Source: Macrosoma leucophasiata (Eukaryota > Arthropoda > Insecta > Lepidoptera > Hedylidae). From it: 64,000 nt of DNA. Each line of letters opens with the position of its first letter. Position 1 is the first letter of the stretch. Position numbers and translations under genes: made by a program. The notes beneath the pieces are model-generated. The model worked only from the letters and a program-made list of their open reading frames with translations, did no database searches and was not told the DNA's origin. Shown in pieces: positions 43,566 through 54,897 of this stretch. The DNA lies in NCBI GenBank assembly GCA_036365455.1, contig JAWQUS010000004.1, positions 3,479,501 to 3,543,500 of the forward strand. Direction: 5' to 3'.

Positions 43566-43778
43566 ATGATGCTGCGCGAAGAACTGACGGCCGTTAGGGC
43601 AGAGCAGTTCTCGAGTGGTGACCACGTACCGGAAAACGAAGCGTAGGCAGGCCTCCCACAAGATGGACCGACGACCTGATGAAGGTTGGCAATCGCTGGA
43701 TGAGGGTGGCCCAGGACCGTTTGTTGTCACTATCTTTGGGGAGGCGTTTGTTCAGCAGTGGACGTCTTTTGGCTGAAA
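43566..43778 (+). repeat. LINE (RTE-type) C-terminal fragment
   Basis: Longest copy of this fragment type: CTGACGGCCGTTAGGGCAGA, ACCGACGACCTGATGAAGG and TTCAGCAGTGGACGTCTTTT. Reading frames are interrupted. Confidence 0.55.
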
Positions 43779-43867
43779 TGATGATCACAACCATAATGAT
43801 AATTTTTAAATAATCAAGAAATTGACAAACTTTTGTGGATTGCAATGATGTGGAGTTTACAATTTTT

Positions 43868-44092
43868 TATGGAATGAAGGTAGGCAGCATAATAGGCATG
43901 CAGTTTGCATGTATGTTAAGTGATGACTGCAGCCTATAGACATCTACATCAAGCCAAAGATCAAAATGCAGATTCGTTGTCACCCCTGACACATTACCAC
44001 CTAACCGGAACACGATAATGCTAAACTCTATCAGGCAGCAAATAGATTAGGTAATGTGGTGATGCCTACGCCCCCGAACTCTACCACAAGTA
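43868..44092 (-). repeat. SINE-like family A, internally deleted
   Basis: From ATGGAATGAAGGTAGGCAGC to CCCCCGAACTCTACCACAAG. It lacks the GCCTCTGTGCCGGAAATTAC block. Confidence 0.65.
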
Positions 44093-44099
44093 TGTTTTT

Positions 44100-44824
44100 C
44101 ATTTATTTTTCTACTATCAATGTTAAACCTCACAAAGCTTTACTATCAACTAATGATCGCCATATTATTATGTCCACAATGATTTGCGAAATCAAATCTA
44201 TCCGATTTGTAATTTGTATCAAACATCAGTGATATGATATTCCTAAACGCAATTTCCAATATAGTATCAGTTAAAAGCTATTGACCGCTCATTACTTTCG
44301 TCACACAGTTTATGGGAATATTAGAATACCCAATAAATGTCGTAATTTACCATAACTAAAACAAAGATCGGCTTATCATGGTGACGAAAGGCGAAGTGTT
44401 TACAAATGACGAGCTTACTGTTTGCTATGATAAAGTTTTTGGATGGTGCAAGGTATGAGAAAAAAGCTTGTGCTTCATGAAATTATAAAAATACTAAGTA
44501 GTCTGTTTGAAGCAGCAAGCCCCTACTACTACCCTGGGTTCCTGTGTTGGATGCCCGGGTCGGGAACTATTAAAAGGTGTAGGTGTATTTGGTTGTATTT
44601 ATGTATTATCCTTCATAACTGCCGCTTTTAAAATTTTAATTTTCCAGTGCTACCCTGGCAGTTTGTTAATGTGCCCGGAGACGTCAAAAGGCTCACCACC
44701 TGCTGCTTGGGACAAAAAATAACAGCGGTCTCTGCTTATCTCTTCAAGAAATACAGGCGAGAAGAAACGTTTTATACATATATGAATTATCACGCGCATA
44801 TTGCAATGTTTCTGTGGCTTTTAA
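44100..44824. other. Intergenic with a family C fragment
   Basis: 44644-44712 is a plus-sense family C piece (TTAATGTGCCCGGAGACGTC). No gene supported. Confidence 0.4.
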
Positions 44825-44995
44825 AAGCATTATCATCATTCAGCCGAAAGACGTACACTACTGGTTCAAAGATTACCACAACGAACGGTCCTGGGCCACT
44901 CTCGTCCAACGATTGTACACAACCTTCACTAGGTCGTCGGTCCACCTCGTGGGGAGCCTGTCTACTCTTCTACCCCAACGGCCATCAGTTTTTCG
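44825..44995 (-). repeat. LINE (RTE-type) C-terminal fragment
   Basis: Reverse-oriented relative of 43566-43778: CAACGAACGGTCCTGGGCCA, AGGTCGTCGGTCCACC and CCCCAACGGCCATCAG. Frames interrupted. Confidence 0.5.
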
Positions 44996-44999
44996 AGAT

Positions 45000-46335
45000 A
45001 TGTGCTATAAGCAGAACACCTGCTCGCCTACCAACTCGGTACCTATTTTCCATTTGGATCAATCCTTAACATCCCCATTCACAAGTCAATCATCCTGAGA
45101 TCATCTTCGTGTTAAAGTTGATGATCAGAATCCATTTTCACTCAATATCCTTTGAAATAGACCACACGAAAAAATATCGAGTGCGAGTCGTCAAATTTTA
45201 ATAAAACTTCTTTGTAACCCACCGTGTCAACGATCCAGTAATCGCGTAGAATATGTTGATAAGGAACTCTCTTTGTTTTGTATAGTTCATTGACATGTGA
45301 AAACTGACTCATGGTAAGGCTAGGAATGGAAAATCTGTTTAATTTTCCTGAGCTTTTAACGACTGTAATGGCTTGCACAAGTGTTTTAAGTTTAATTTTA
45401 TTTAAGTTACTGCCTTGGTTGTGTTTATTTATGGGTTGGTTATTGTTTGCTGTTAAGGTACTGTCTCGGTGATTTATTGAGAGTCGCCATCAGTGTTAGG
45501 CTTGAGGTTCCGCGTCGATTTAAGGGCGGAATTGGTAATTTAATTTTGCATTCTCTTTAAAAAGAACATACCAACATTTTGGAGATAGGTTTTTGAGTTT
45601 GTTAAACATTGTCTGCCTCAATAGGGGCAGGAAACTAATTTAATGCAGTCTTCGAGCATCTGTTCGGGAACTATCAGATATATGGGTATATTATTCTTTA
45701 TCTCTGATGCAATTGGATTTTAACCATTTTCTAAGTAAGTTTTCCAGTGCCATATTCGCAATTTGGTAATTTTCCCTGAGATTTTACAATGAAATGGCCA
45801 GCTGTTTTATGGGCCAAGAACATGACCGGTGAATCGTAGGTGTATATGATATTATTTTAAATTTGGCAATTAAAGAAAAATAAGAAAATTACATTTCGTT
45901 AAGGGATCGAACTTGCGACTTCTGGATAGATGGCCCAGCCGCTTACCATTAAAGCCTAGCATCGAATTTACCCTTCTTTTTTTGATTTAACCATATCTTT
46001 GGATCGGTAAACGACATCCATTGCAAAAACAATAACTCCAACATAATATTTCAAGTTTTTCCAGGAATACTCCATTAAAACATTAATGATCGTTTTAAAC
46101 TAATTTATGAATCATAATTGGGTGCTTCCCTGTTTTTTTAAGGTACAATTAGCATAAATTATTGTACCATTAGACCGATAGGATATAATGAGTTACTAGG
46201 AGGGTGTGGTCACAATTAGATTCCTAATTGTTTTTAAAATTGAATAAATTAACGAACATAAACTAAAGATGGGTAAGGCTACTTAATAGCAATATTTAAA
46301 CATACTGCAGATATTTATGAGATCTAGTTTTTTTT
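45000..46335. other. Intergenic with old repeat fragments
   Basis: 45745-45848 is a decayed plus-sense family C fragment. 45895-45960 is a heavily decayed tRNA-like module on the minus strand (GGGATCGAACTTGCGA). Otherwise nothing recognised. Confidence 0.35.
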
Positions 46336-46441
46336 TAGGTTGTAATAGTAGCAAACAATCATGTCACTCTGATGGTAAGCTGTAGTCATCACTTAAGATC
46401 TATGTGAACTGTATGCCTGATTGCCACATAAATTGCATAAT
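46336..46441 (+). repeat. SINE-like family A, short 3' fragments
   Basis: TAATAGTAGCAAACAATCATG (minus) followed by GTAGTCATCACTTAAG and GTGAACTGTATGCC (plus). The two tails are joined. Confidence 0.45.
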
Positions 46442-46823
46442 AACCGACGGTTTTACATGCTCGCCGAGGCACAAGTACCAGGATCCTAGCATATAGATGG
46501 AATTTCCTCACAGAAAACACCCAATAACAGGTTTTCCCGCCTTGGGGCTCAGGTTTAGCATCGCAATTACTACCACTGCACCAACGAGTCAGTCTTGCTA
46601 TACGTAGCTACTTACCGAAATCATGGATGGGATTTCTAATCCTTGCTACCTATCTGGTGGGTTGGGGATTTGTGAACTACCCTTTGGGATAAGTCTCAAA
46701 GCACAAAGCACAACGCGGACACTCCGTCAAAATTCCATACAAACGCTTAATTTGGTCTCTATTACACATCAATCAGTGACGTGTATTTACACGTGCACCT
46801 GTGTGCGTAGCACGTAGAGAATA

Positions 46824-47085
46824 CCAAACGTCTCCCATAAGAGAGGAGGAGGTTGGGTGAGGCGTCTCTTTTGCATCTCCTATGTGACGTTTGTCAACAA
46901 TTTTGATTAAGTTTTGACCTATACCGGACTATCAGTGCTTACGTAGGTAGTGTGCAGCAGATAACTCTCTATAAACGTCTCCCATAAGAGGGGACCTTAA
47001 CCTCCTGGTTGGGTGAGGCGGGGAAATCGGGCGGGACGTCGAAGTGTCTATTCTATACGTAGTATTATTACATATTCTCTGCTCA
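46824..47085 (+). repeat. Dispersed repeat with internal direct duplication
   Basis: CGTCTCCCATAAGAG and GGTTGGGTGAGGCG occur at about 46830-46866 and 46976-47020. The longer piece GGGGAAATCGGGCGGGACGT and TTCTATACGTAG recurs at 56612-56672. No coding role seen. Confidence 0.5.
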
Positions 47086-47694
47086 AGATAGATTTGACAT
47101 ATCACAGGCAATTTCTATTATTTCCAAATGATTAAATACATTTTTGAGTTTGAGTTTAGATTGCCTAAACTGACTATCTGCAGCAGATAACGCTCTACAA
47201 AGTCGAATCTAGCCGATTATCTCTTACGTCGGCTCGATCTGCAATATTTATTGCTGTTTTCTGTACCTTGAGTGTTGTATCAAATAAGAAAATGCATCTC
47301 TACGTACCGCTTTATTTATCGTAGTAAAGACTTGGATTGTATGTTTTCCATAACATCCTCACCTCGCAGTCCGCGGTATCAATTTAAAAATGTGATTGTT
47401 TGTATGTTTCGATTTTGTCTTGATGTATGTACTCAATAAAGCAAAAATAATAGAAATGTGATTTCGGTAAGAAACCCCTTTTATTGTTAGGAACTGAGGA
47501 CTTTTGCTTTGCGCTATTATTTGTTATAGGCTGGGAGGCTTTTGCCCAGGAAAGGGACAGTTAAAGCTTTAAAAAAATTGTTATTCATAGAAGTTTATTT
47601 GTTTGTGTTTACTTCGGTATCGTAAGCCATTAAATTTTTTGACATGATAACAACTTATTAGTTATAAATTATAATAAATCGTCTTATACATAAA
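47086..47694. other. Intergenic, small repeat fragment
   Basis: 47170-47262 carries the GCAGCAGATAACGCTCTAC... AGCCGATT and GCAATATTTATTG phrases also seen near 1300, 21400 and 57530. Otherwise unrecognised. Confidence 0.35.
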
Positions 47695-47904
47695 ATTCTC
47701 GTGTCACAGTGTTTGTAACAATACTCCTCCAAAACGGCTGGACCGATCATTACGATTTTCTTGGGAATATTTGGTAGGTATGAGTTATGTAGTCTATTTT
47801 TTATATCCCTAAATGGTCAGGATGTTTCTCACCATTTTTTTTTTTCGATTTCTTGGACTTTTTTTATACCTCTAAGGCGATACGAAGTTTGTCGGGGCAG
47901 CTAG
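47695..47904 (+). mobile_element. Helitron-like non-autonomous element
   Basis: From TCTCGTGTCACAGTG to GTCGGGGCAGCTAG followed by T. The CTAG end and the length resemble the element at 1393-1575, although the body differs (CGGCTGGACCGATCATTACG). Confidence 0.5.
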
Positions 47905-48238
47905 TTAGCAATAAAAAATATGTTACTGAACATCTTTTGACTCACAATTCTAATCTCGCGTAACACCTTGATGTACTGGTCGTATTTTACTTACACTCAT
48001 AATTAACGTGTGTTACTTACTTACCTCGAAAGAGTAGGCAATATAATGTTGTTATCATAGTAGGTTTCTACGTTATTGATATACATGTAGATAACTTAAC
48101 GCCACCGTTCGGCGAACGAAACGTTTTCAATAAATTCTAATATAACGTATTCAAGAATCATATTAGGTTGGGGAAAAAGTTTCTTCGCATTTTTTAAGAT
48201 AATTCAAAACATTTTTTATATGGTTTATTTAAATTTAA

Positions 48239-48700
48239 CTAAAGTATGTATGTACCATTTTGTTCGAAAACCTTTTGCCATCTTGTAGGTAGGGACATGA
48301 TCCCATTGCTATAAAAATTTTGGGACTTCTCAGCAAAATACCGCGACAAGTGGATTTGGCAGTCCTCTCGTGATGTTAACCTAACATTGCATAAAGAATT
48401 CTGAAGAGACCGAAACAGGTGGAAATCTGAAGGTGCAAGGTCAGGACTATACGGCGGATGCATTAACACCTCCCAGCCAAACTCTCTTAATTTTTGCTGA
48501 GTGGCTATAGATGTGTGAGGTCTAGCGTTATCATGATGAAACACCACACCCCTTCTGTTGATCAATTCCGGCCGCTTTCTCTCAACTTCTTGCTTTAATC
48601 TCATCAGTTGTTCGCAGTAGAGTTCAGAATCGATAGTCCTGCCTGGTGGTAATAGCACATAATGAATAATGCCCTTCCAATCCCACCACACACACAACAT
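48239..48700 (-). pseudogene. Mariner transposase, C-terminal part
   Basis: Encodes LCVWWDWKGIIHYVLLPPGR through HHDNARPHTSIATQQKLREF, YSPDLAPSD and the C-terminus ending QKVFEQNGTYIL. The second and third catalytic Asp and a full-length C-terminus are present. The first Asp (TGDE) is lost in the deletion, and the frame is shifted relative to the N-terminal part. Confidence 0.85.
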
Positions 48701-48899
48701 TACGTTTTCCGGATTGAAAACGCTTAAACCAAATTTGTGCTACTCTCACAGACACTGCACTAGGTCCATAAGCATCGCAAATTTTTTTCGCAGCTTGCGT
48801 TGCATTTTTACCTTTTTTGTAGTAAAATTTTAAAATGTATCGAATTTCTTCATTAGATTCACTCATCTTGACAGTACGAAAAACAAATGAAAAGCACAC
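48624..48899 (-). pseudogene. Mariner transposase, N-terminal part
   Basis: Real mariner sequence runs from MSESNEEIRYILKFYYKK to IWFKRFQSGK (first helix-turn-helix). After the deletion point near 48700-48715 the frame reads out-of-phase sequence. The first methionine of the family is MSESNEE; the ORF annotated from further upstream is an extension. Confidence 0.8.
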
Positions 48900-49047
48900 A
48901 TTTGCCTAATTTGAATTTGGAATTATGTTCTTTAAAATTTTAACTTTCAATGATACCAAAACCAGCCAGATACAAATACTACAGCCAAAGAGATTTTATT
49001 ACAAGTTCATACATACTATAATGCGAAAAAACTTTTTCCCCAACCTA

Positions 49048-49919
49048 TTATACAATGATATGAAATATAATAGTATCATTTATTTCATTTAAAATACAAA
49101 ATAGGGCAATGAAGCATAATTATAACACCTGATATTATGACATAACACATTTTATTAGTAACTATGAGTATGCGTAACAACATTTCGACCTTATGAACAT
49201 TATGGTCACTGAAGTTTTTAACAATCATGAGGAATTTTATTTTCGATAAACAACTTTAGGTCAAGTAAGATACACTTGTATATTCATATAATAATGTGCA
49301 TTTCAATAAAGAAGCTTCTGATCGATACAAAATACGGACAAAACCTGAAACTAGACTAACATTTCTATAATTCCTGTAACAAAGTATGCATGAAGGTCGT
49401 TTTTGTTCATCGTGAGTCAAGCATGCGGGCTCATGCCTAGGGAAATGTGCTAAACTGTTAGCATTCATAATACATGTACTAACGGACTGTTTTCTGAGGT
49501 CATTTCGTATGGAATGTTCCTGAATATGACGTACGTAACTGCTAGCGCTTAAATATGACTAACTACCTGTGTATTGTCTTGAGTTGAGTTAAACTACTTA
49601 CTTGTTTATCCTAAATTGGTATATTCTTACGTTTTTGCAAGCTATACTCATTTTTTAAAATTATTATTGTATGTTTATTTCGACCAACTTGGATCATAAA
49701 AAAGTTAAAAGATACAGAATTTTGTGATTACAATTGTGTGCTTATGACTTAACCTAGTGTTAGTAAAAAAATATTAAATTAATAAAAAAAAATACAAATT
49801 TTAATTATGTCACAGTCTCAAAAGTTATTTATTCATCTATTGATGAGTAATTAACAATTACAATTCTATAAATAGGTCTATTTACAAAAAATATAAATTA
49901 ACGTATTTATTATTTAATG
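49048..49919. other. Intergenic, nothing recognised
   Basis: Very AT-rich; no gene or repeat supported. Confidence 0.4.
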
Positions 49920-50196
49920 TAGGTAATGGAAGTGGTAAACAAGCATGCAGTTCACATTGATGTTAAGTGATGACTGCAGCCTATAATACTAACACCAAGA
50001 CCAGAGGTCAAAGTGCAGATGCGTTACCACTTCAGAGGCCTAAAGGTGTTATGCCTCTGTGTCGGAAATGACAGGGCTGTACATTACCACCTGACCGGAA
50101 CACGATAGTGCTGAACACTACCATTTAGCGGAATGTATATTAGGTAATGCGGTGGTGCCACGCCCGCGAGCTCCGTCACTGGAGCTCTACCATCAG
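49920..50196 (-). repeat. SINE-like family A, full length
   Basis: AGGTAATGGAAGTGGTAAAC to GGAGCTCTACCATCAG. The GAGCTCC/GGAGCTC stem is intact. Confidence 0.8.
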
Positions 50197-51004
50197 AAAA
50201 AATGTATTTGTAATGGAATTGGCCGCTGGACCACAAATGCATGTTGTACGGTAGTAATAAATGCTATATTTGGGTAATTTTTGATAAACCGAGAGTTTCA
50301 GCGCTGTACGTAAAGAAACATGGCCACGTATCGATAGTCTCTCCATCTGTACAAAAAAATAAAATTGGAGTGTCTGTTTGTAATACAAAAATAACCGCTT
50401 TTTACTAAATGCTTAAGTATGTGTACACGGTACATATACCAAAACATTTTTTTTACAATTTTTGTCTGTCTGTCTGTTTGGACTTTCACAGGCAGATAGC
50501 TGATGTAATAAGGAGTAACTAAGGCTACTTTTATACTAGCTGCGCCCACGATTTTGTCCGGGTAGATGGTAGATACTCAACAAACATCAATTCTCACGCA
50601 AGCGAAGTCGCGGGCACAGCTAGTGTTTAATATAACTTATCAATGCAAATTTTAAATACACCACGGTATCTTTGCGTTGATTATTGAACAAAATAATGTA
50701 GCGTCATCAATACAATTGAAAGTGAGAATACATTCTGCGTACAACCCTTCACCGCTCAATTTTACATCTTAAACCAATTTTGACCCTTACGCGCCGTTCA
50801 TAATAAGAGTCGAAACCGCTTGACACAACCGAAACTAATCGATCAATAATAGAGGTATTGAAATCAATCGCAGGTGTTCGAATGATTATGCTTTTTTCTT
50901 TTTGTCCCATCCCGTTTTCGGTCTATTCGTCTCATTGTGGGACGTTTTGTTTATTTTACGTGGCTGTTTTAGCTTTGACAGGTCAGTTTAGGGTTCTTTA
51001 TTAT
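50197..51004. other. Intergenic with inverted CTAG-ended repeat
   Basis: 50535-50624 has opposed ends ACTAGCTGCGCCCACGA and TCGCGGGCACAGCTAGT, related to Helitron-like termini. The rest is unrecognised. Confidence 0.4.
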
Positions 51005-51317
51005 GTTTTTTTTTATGTATTCGAAGTGGCAAACAATTATGCAGTTCACATTGATGTTAAGTGATGACTGCAGCCTATAGACACCCACACGAAGACCAAG
51101 GTCAAAAATAGACACCCACCCGAAGACCAAGGTCAAAATGAATTATCACTCCTGAGGCCTAAGGTGTTATGTCTCTGTGCCGTAAATTGCAGGGCCATAC
51201 ATTACCACCTGACCGGAATACGATAGTGCTGAACACTGCCATTTAGCGGAAAATATATTAGGTAATGCGGTGATGCCTTCGCCCGCGAGCTAGGTCACTG
51301 GAGCTCTACCACCAGTA
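51005..51317 (-). repeat. SINE-like family A with tandem duplication
   Basis: A complete copy with a 31 bp-class internal tandem repeat (ACACCCAC-CGAAGACCAAGG twice at about 51080-51140). It faces the plus copy at 51373, 5' end to 5' end. Confidence 0.75.
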
Positions 51318-51369
51318 AAAAATGATATCAAAGAGTTTAAAATACAATTCGTATTGTTGGCAAGTTTAC

Positions 51370-51668
51370 AACTGATGGTAGAGCTCTAGCGACGCAGCTC
51401 GCGGGCGGAAGCACCACCGCATTACCTAAAACTTGCCGCTAAATGATAGTGTTCAGCACTATCGTGTTCCTGTCAGGTGGTCATGTAATTGTGCCGGTAA
51501 TTATAGGGTAGCGGCCCTGTAATTACCGGCACAGAGGCATTAAAACTTAGGCTTCAGAAGTGGTAACGCATCTGCATTTTGACCTCTGATCTTTGTGTGG
51601 GTGTCTATAGGCTGCAGTCATCACTTAACATGAACTGCAAGCTTGTTTGCCACTATCTTAAAAAAAAA
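51370..51668 (+). repeat. SINE-like family A with internal inverted duplication
   Basis: From GATGGTAGAGCTCTAGCGAC to TTGCCACTATCTTAAAAAAA. In the centre ATTGTGCCGGTAATTATAGG is followed by CCTGTAATTACCGGCACAG, a local inverted duplicate. Confidence 0.75.
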
Positions 51669-52258
51669 CCGGTCATGTGCGTGTCGGGCCATGCGCAGTG
51701 TAAGGTTCCGTAGTTTTAAGGATTGAATAATGTAATGAAAAAATTGTTAAATATTTTCTATGGAGTTGTTCAAAATTTTCGAGTAAAATAAATTTGGTCG
51801 ACTATTACTCGCAAACTTGTATAGCCAACTTAAGTGTGATAGTTTTCCTTTTAATTTCGTTGTATGTAGCTACTATTGCCGTAACGTTTGAATTTCTAAC
51901 AACAACCGTTCAGTCGGTAGAGAGGGCGGACACTTGACACTAACGAAAAATGTTACTTTAAAGCTTAATAAGTCACGAACAGTTAACTAAATCGAAAAAT
52001 GATGTTCAAACAACCATAATATTTTTGAAAGACTTATCTAACAATACCCCACACTATATGGAAATCAAAAATTAAAAAAAATATATCCGCGCGTTACAAG
52101 TAGGTTACCCTAAGCATTTTTTTTTTCATGTTTTTATTCTACCACTTTGTCGGCGTAATTAAGGTAAGGTCTCTAGTACCAATAGTTTTTGCGCTAAACC
52201 GTGGACGGACAGACAGACATACAGAGTTTTTTTTGCATTTATAATATTAGTAGGGATT
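51669..52258 (-). repeat. Family F-related stretch and Helitron-like 5' end
   Basis: Begins CCGGTCATGTGCGTGTCGGG and GGTTCCGTAG, ends GGACGGACAGACAGACATAC followed by TTATAATATTAGTAGGGAT, the reverse of the 1393 element start. The middle is unrecognised. Confidence 0.4.
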
Positions 52259-52261
52259 GTA

Positions 52262-52497
52262 AAGAAGCCGCTTTTACCCTTAATAATTAATTGTTTTTAT
52301 ATTATTTCGCATTTGACACATGCTAGTGAAATAAATATATTTTTTTATATAAATGTGGAGGAAAAATTTGACAAATCGGGCAGGACTTCGGTAGCTCAGT
52401 AAGAAGAGCGGCTGGATTAGATTCCCAGTAGCCGAGAGTTCGAGTCTCGCCTGAAAACCAATTTTTTCTTTCCATTTTTCTTTAAAAAAAATATGTA
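52262..52497 (+). mobile_element. tRNA-like module element, decayed
   Basis: The left end is like that of 42822 (TTTTTATATTATTTCGCATT). A tRNA-like unit lies at 52385-52457 (TAGCTCAGTAAGAAGAGC, GAGTTCGAGTCTCGC) with weakened acceptor pairing (ACTTCGG/CTGAAAA). The 5' body is mostly deleted. Confidence 0.6.
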
Positions 52498-53119
52498 TTT
52501 GTGTTCATTATTTGACTTCAGCGTAATTTCTAGACACACTAAGCGTTCCAAAGTCTAGAATCATATTTCTTTAAGTCTGCTGACATGTAGCGGGAACAAC
52601 AAAGGCAAACAATGGGTACAGTCGCAAGGATAAGTTATTTCATTAATATTGTTCCAGAGACAATAGAGGATGTGAAATTAAATACTCATTTGACGTTGGT
52701 ATTGAAATAAAATGAAGACACAAAAGACAGGCAAAGAGTAATGAAAATAGATGTTTCTTAACGAAATGAGGACAATATTCTGCTGTTTTTATGTGGTTTG
52801 ATAAATATGTCTGAAATTAGTACCAACCTGATTAAATTTAATAATGAAAAAAAAACTTTGCAAGAAAAACAATAACCAATCTAATGACAAATTAGTCAAA
52901 GGTTAGTTGGGGGAACGTATGAGTAACTGACAGTTGGTTATTCTCAAAATGTATTAGGAATATCATTATAAAACACAAACTTTTCATAAGCCTACAAAAA
53001 TTATTCGAAGTGTTTTCAAACACACCGACTGGACACCTCACCAGTGCTCAACGGTGCGGTTTTCACGTTCGTTCCTGCCCAGAACGTGTTAATTGTGGAA
53101 CGAACTTCCCTCTGAGTTG
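52498..53119. other. Intergenic, nothing recognised
   Basis: AT-rich; no supported feature. Confidence 0.4.
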
Positions 53120-53292
53120 TTCCCTAGGTGCTACAATATGGGATTCTTCAAAAATGGCGTCAAAAGAGTCCTTCAGGGCTGGCAGCGCGTTGGCAACTGC
53201 CCTGGTGTTGCAAATGTTCATAGGCGACGGTGACCACTTTCCATCAGGTGGTCCGTTAGCTTGCCTGTCAAACTTCATACATAAAAAAAAGT
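53120..53292 (+). repeat. LINE 3'-end fragment (second type)
   Basis: AATGGCGTCAAAAGAGTCCT, GGCAGCGCGTTGGCAACTGC and CATAGGCGACGGTGACCAC, ending in an A-rich run. A reverse relative is at 23775-23912. 5'-truncated. Confidence 0.65.
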
Positions 53293-53429
53293 AACACCCG
53301 TCACATCCGACCCCAATTGCACGGTGAAGTGAACTAGTCCCATCTCGAGACGTGCCGCCTACATGAGTCCTTACCAAAAAAAAAGAGACAAGTCCATCAC
53401 AAACATTTCGTCGTTACGCGATACTAATA

Positions 53430-54514
53430 GGTTGGGGAAAAAGTCTTTTCGCATTATAGTATGTATGAACTTGTAATAAAATCTCTTTGGCTGTAGTATT
53501 TGTATCTGGCTGGTTTTGGTATCATTGAATGTTAAAATTTTAAAGAACATAATTCCAAATTCAAATTTGGCAAATGTGTGATTTTCATTTGTTTTTCGTA
53601 TTGTCAAGATGAGTGAATCTAATGAAGAAATTCGATACATTTTAAAATTTTACTTCAAAAAAGGTAAAAATGCAACGCAAGCTGCGAAAAAAATTTGCGA
53701 TGTTTATGGTCCTAGTATAGTGTCTGTGAGAGTAGCACAAATTTGGTTTAAGCGTTTTCAATCCGAAAATTTTGATGTCAAAGATGCATCTCGCTCTGGT
53801 CGCCCTATTACGGATAAAATGGATGCTATTTTCGAAAAAGTGGAGCAAGATCGACATATCAGTAGTTACGACGTAGCTGAAGAACTGAGAATTGATCGCA
53901 AAACAGTTTTGGCGCATTTGAAAAAAGCTGGGTACAAAAAAAAGCTCGATATTTGGGTACCTCACGAGCTCACTGAAAGAAACCTAATGAACCGTGTACT
54001 CATTTGTGATTCTTTATTACGACGTAATGAAACCGAATCATTTTTGAAGAAGCTGATAACTGGTGATGAAATGTGGATCACGTACGACAAGAACGTGCGA
54101 AAAAGGTCATGGTCAAAGGCCGGTCAGGCTTCACAGACTGTGGCGAAACCCGAGTTAACTCGCAATAAGGTGATGTTGTGTGTGTGGTGGGATTGGAAGG
54201 GCATTATTCATTATGAGCTATTACCACTAGGCAGGACTATCGATTCTGAACTCTACTGCGAACAACTGATGAGATTAAAGCAAGAAGTTGAAAGAAAGCG
54301 GCCGGAATTGATCAACAGAAGGGGTGTGGTGTTTCATCATGATAACGCTAGACCTCACACATCTATAGCCACTCAGCAAAAATTAAGAGAGTTTGGCTGG
54401 GAGGTGTTAATGCATCCGCCGTATAGTCCTGACCTTGCACCTTCAGATTTCCACCTGTTTCGGTCTCTTCAGAATTCTTTATGCAATGTTAGGTTAACAT
54501 CACGAGAGGACTGC
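53430..54514 (+). mobile_element. Mariner element, 3'-truncated
   Basis: The left TIR starts GGTTGGGGAAAAAG after TA. It is continuous with the family to the codons for SREDC and then stops at 54514. About 45 codons, the 3' UTR and the right TIR are missing. Confidence 0.85.
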
Positions 54515-54520
54515 TTTTAA
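53609..54520 (+). CDS. Mariner transposase, C-terminally truncated
   Basis: 303 residues (full length would be about 345-350). Two helix-turn-helix regions (about 20-52 and 86-110), linker WVPHEL (116-121), and a complete D,D34D catalytic set: D153 in TGDEMW, D245 in HHDNARPH and D280 in PDLAPSD, with 34 residues between the last two. The final two or three residues come from flanking DNA. It would cut and rejoin DNA at the inverted ends as a dimer in the nucleus. The loss of the C-terminus and the right end makes self-mobility unlikely, but a stable DNA-binding product is conceivable. Confidence 0.85.
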   Translation: MSESNEEIRYILKFYFKKGKNATQAAKKICDVYGPSIVSVRVAQIWFKRFQSENFDVKDASRSGRPITDKMDAIFEKVEQDRHISSYDVAEELRIDRKTVLAHLKKAGYKKKLDIWVPHELTERNLMNRVLICDSLLRRNETESFLKKLITGDEMWITYDKNVRKRSWSKAGQASQTVAKPELTRNKVMLCVWWDWKGIIHYELLPLGRTIDSELYCEQLMRLKQEVERKRPELINRRGVVFHHDNARPHTSIATQQKLREFGWEVLMHPPYSPDLAPSDFHLFRSLQNSLCNVRLTSREDCF

Positions 54521-54651
54521 TAATGTTATAAAGTGTCAAATGGCTTCAAATAGGTAGTTATAATAACAGTCAATGCATATTTGCGATATTCAATAATTCA
54601 TTAATTTTGCTGCAATTAGTTTGTCCCTTCAATTGTATGCCATTGTAATTT

Positions 54652-54897
54652 TACTGGTGGTAGAATTCTATTTCTATTACCTAATATACCTTCCGCTAAA
54701 TGGTAGTGTTCTCATTACTATCGGGTTCCGGTCAGTAGTAAATGTACGGCTTTGTAATTATCAGAGGCATAACACTTTAGGCCTCAGGAGTGGTAACGCA
54801 TTTTCATTTTGTTGTGTAAGTGTCTATAGGCTGCAGTCATCACTTAACATCAATGTGAACTGCATGCTTGTTTGCCACTTCCATTACATAAAAAAAT
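54652..54897 (+). repeat. SINE-like family A, full length with 5' deletion
   Basis: TACTGGTGGTAGAATTCTAT, then a deletion to TTACCTAATATACC; the rest continues to CATTACATAAAAAAATA. Confidence 0.7.

Larger units (their letters stand above)
48166..49045 (-). mobile_element. Mariner element with internal deletion
   Basis: 880 bp between inverted ends GGTTGGGGAAAAAG, flanked by TA at 48164-48165 and 49046-49047. Compared with the 1.3 kb copy at 61497 it has lost about 420 bp of the transposase centre, giving a non-autonomous derivative that keeps both ends. Confidence 0.85.
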
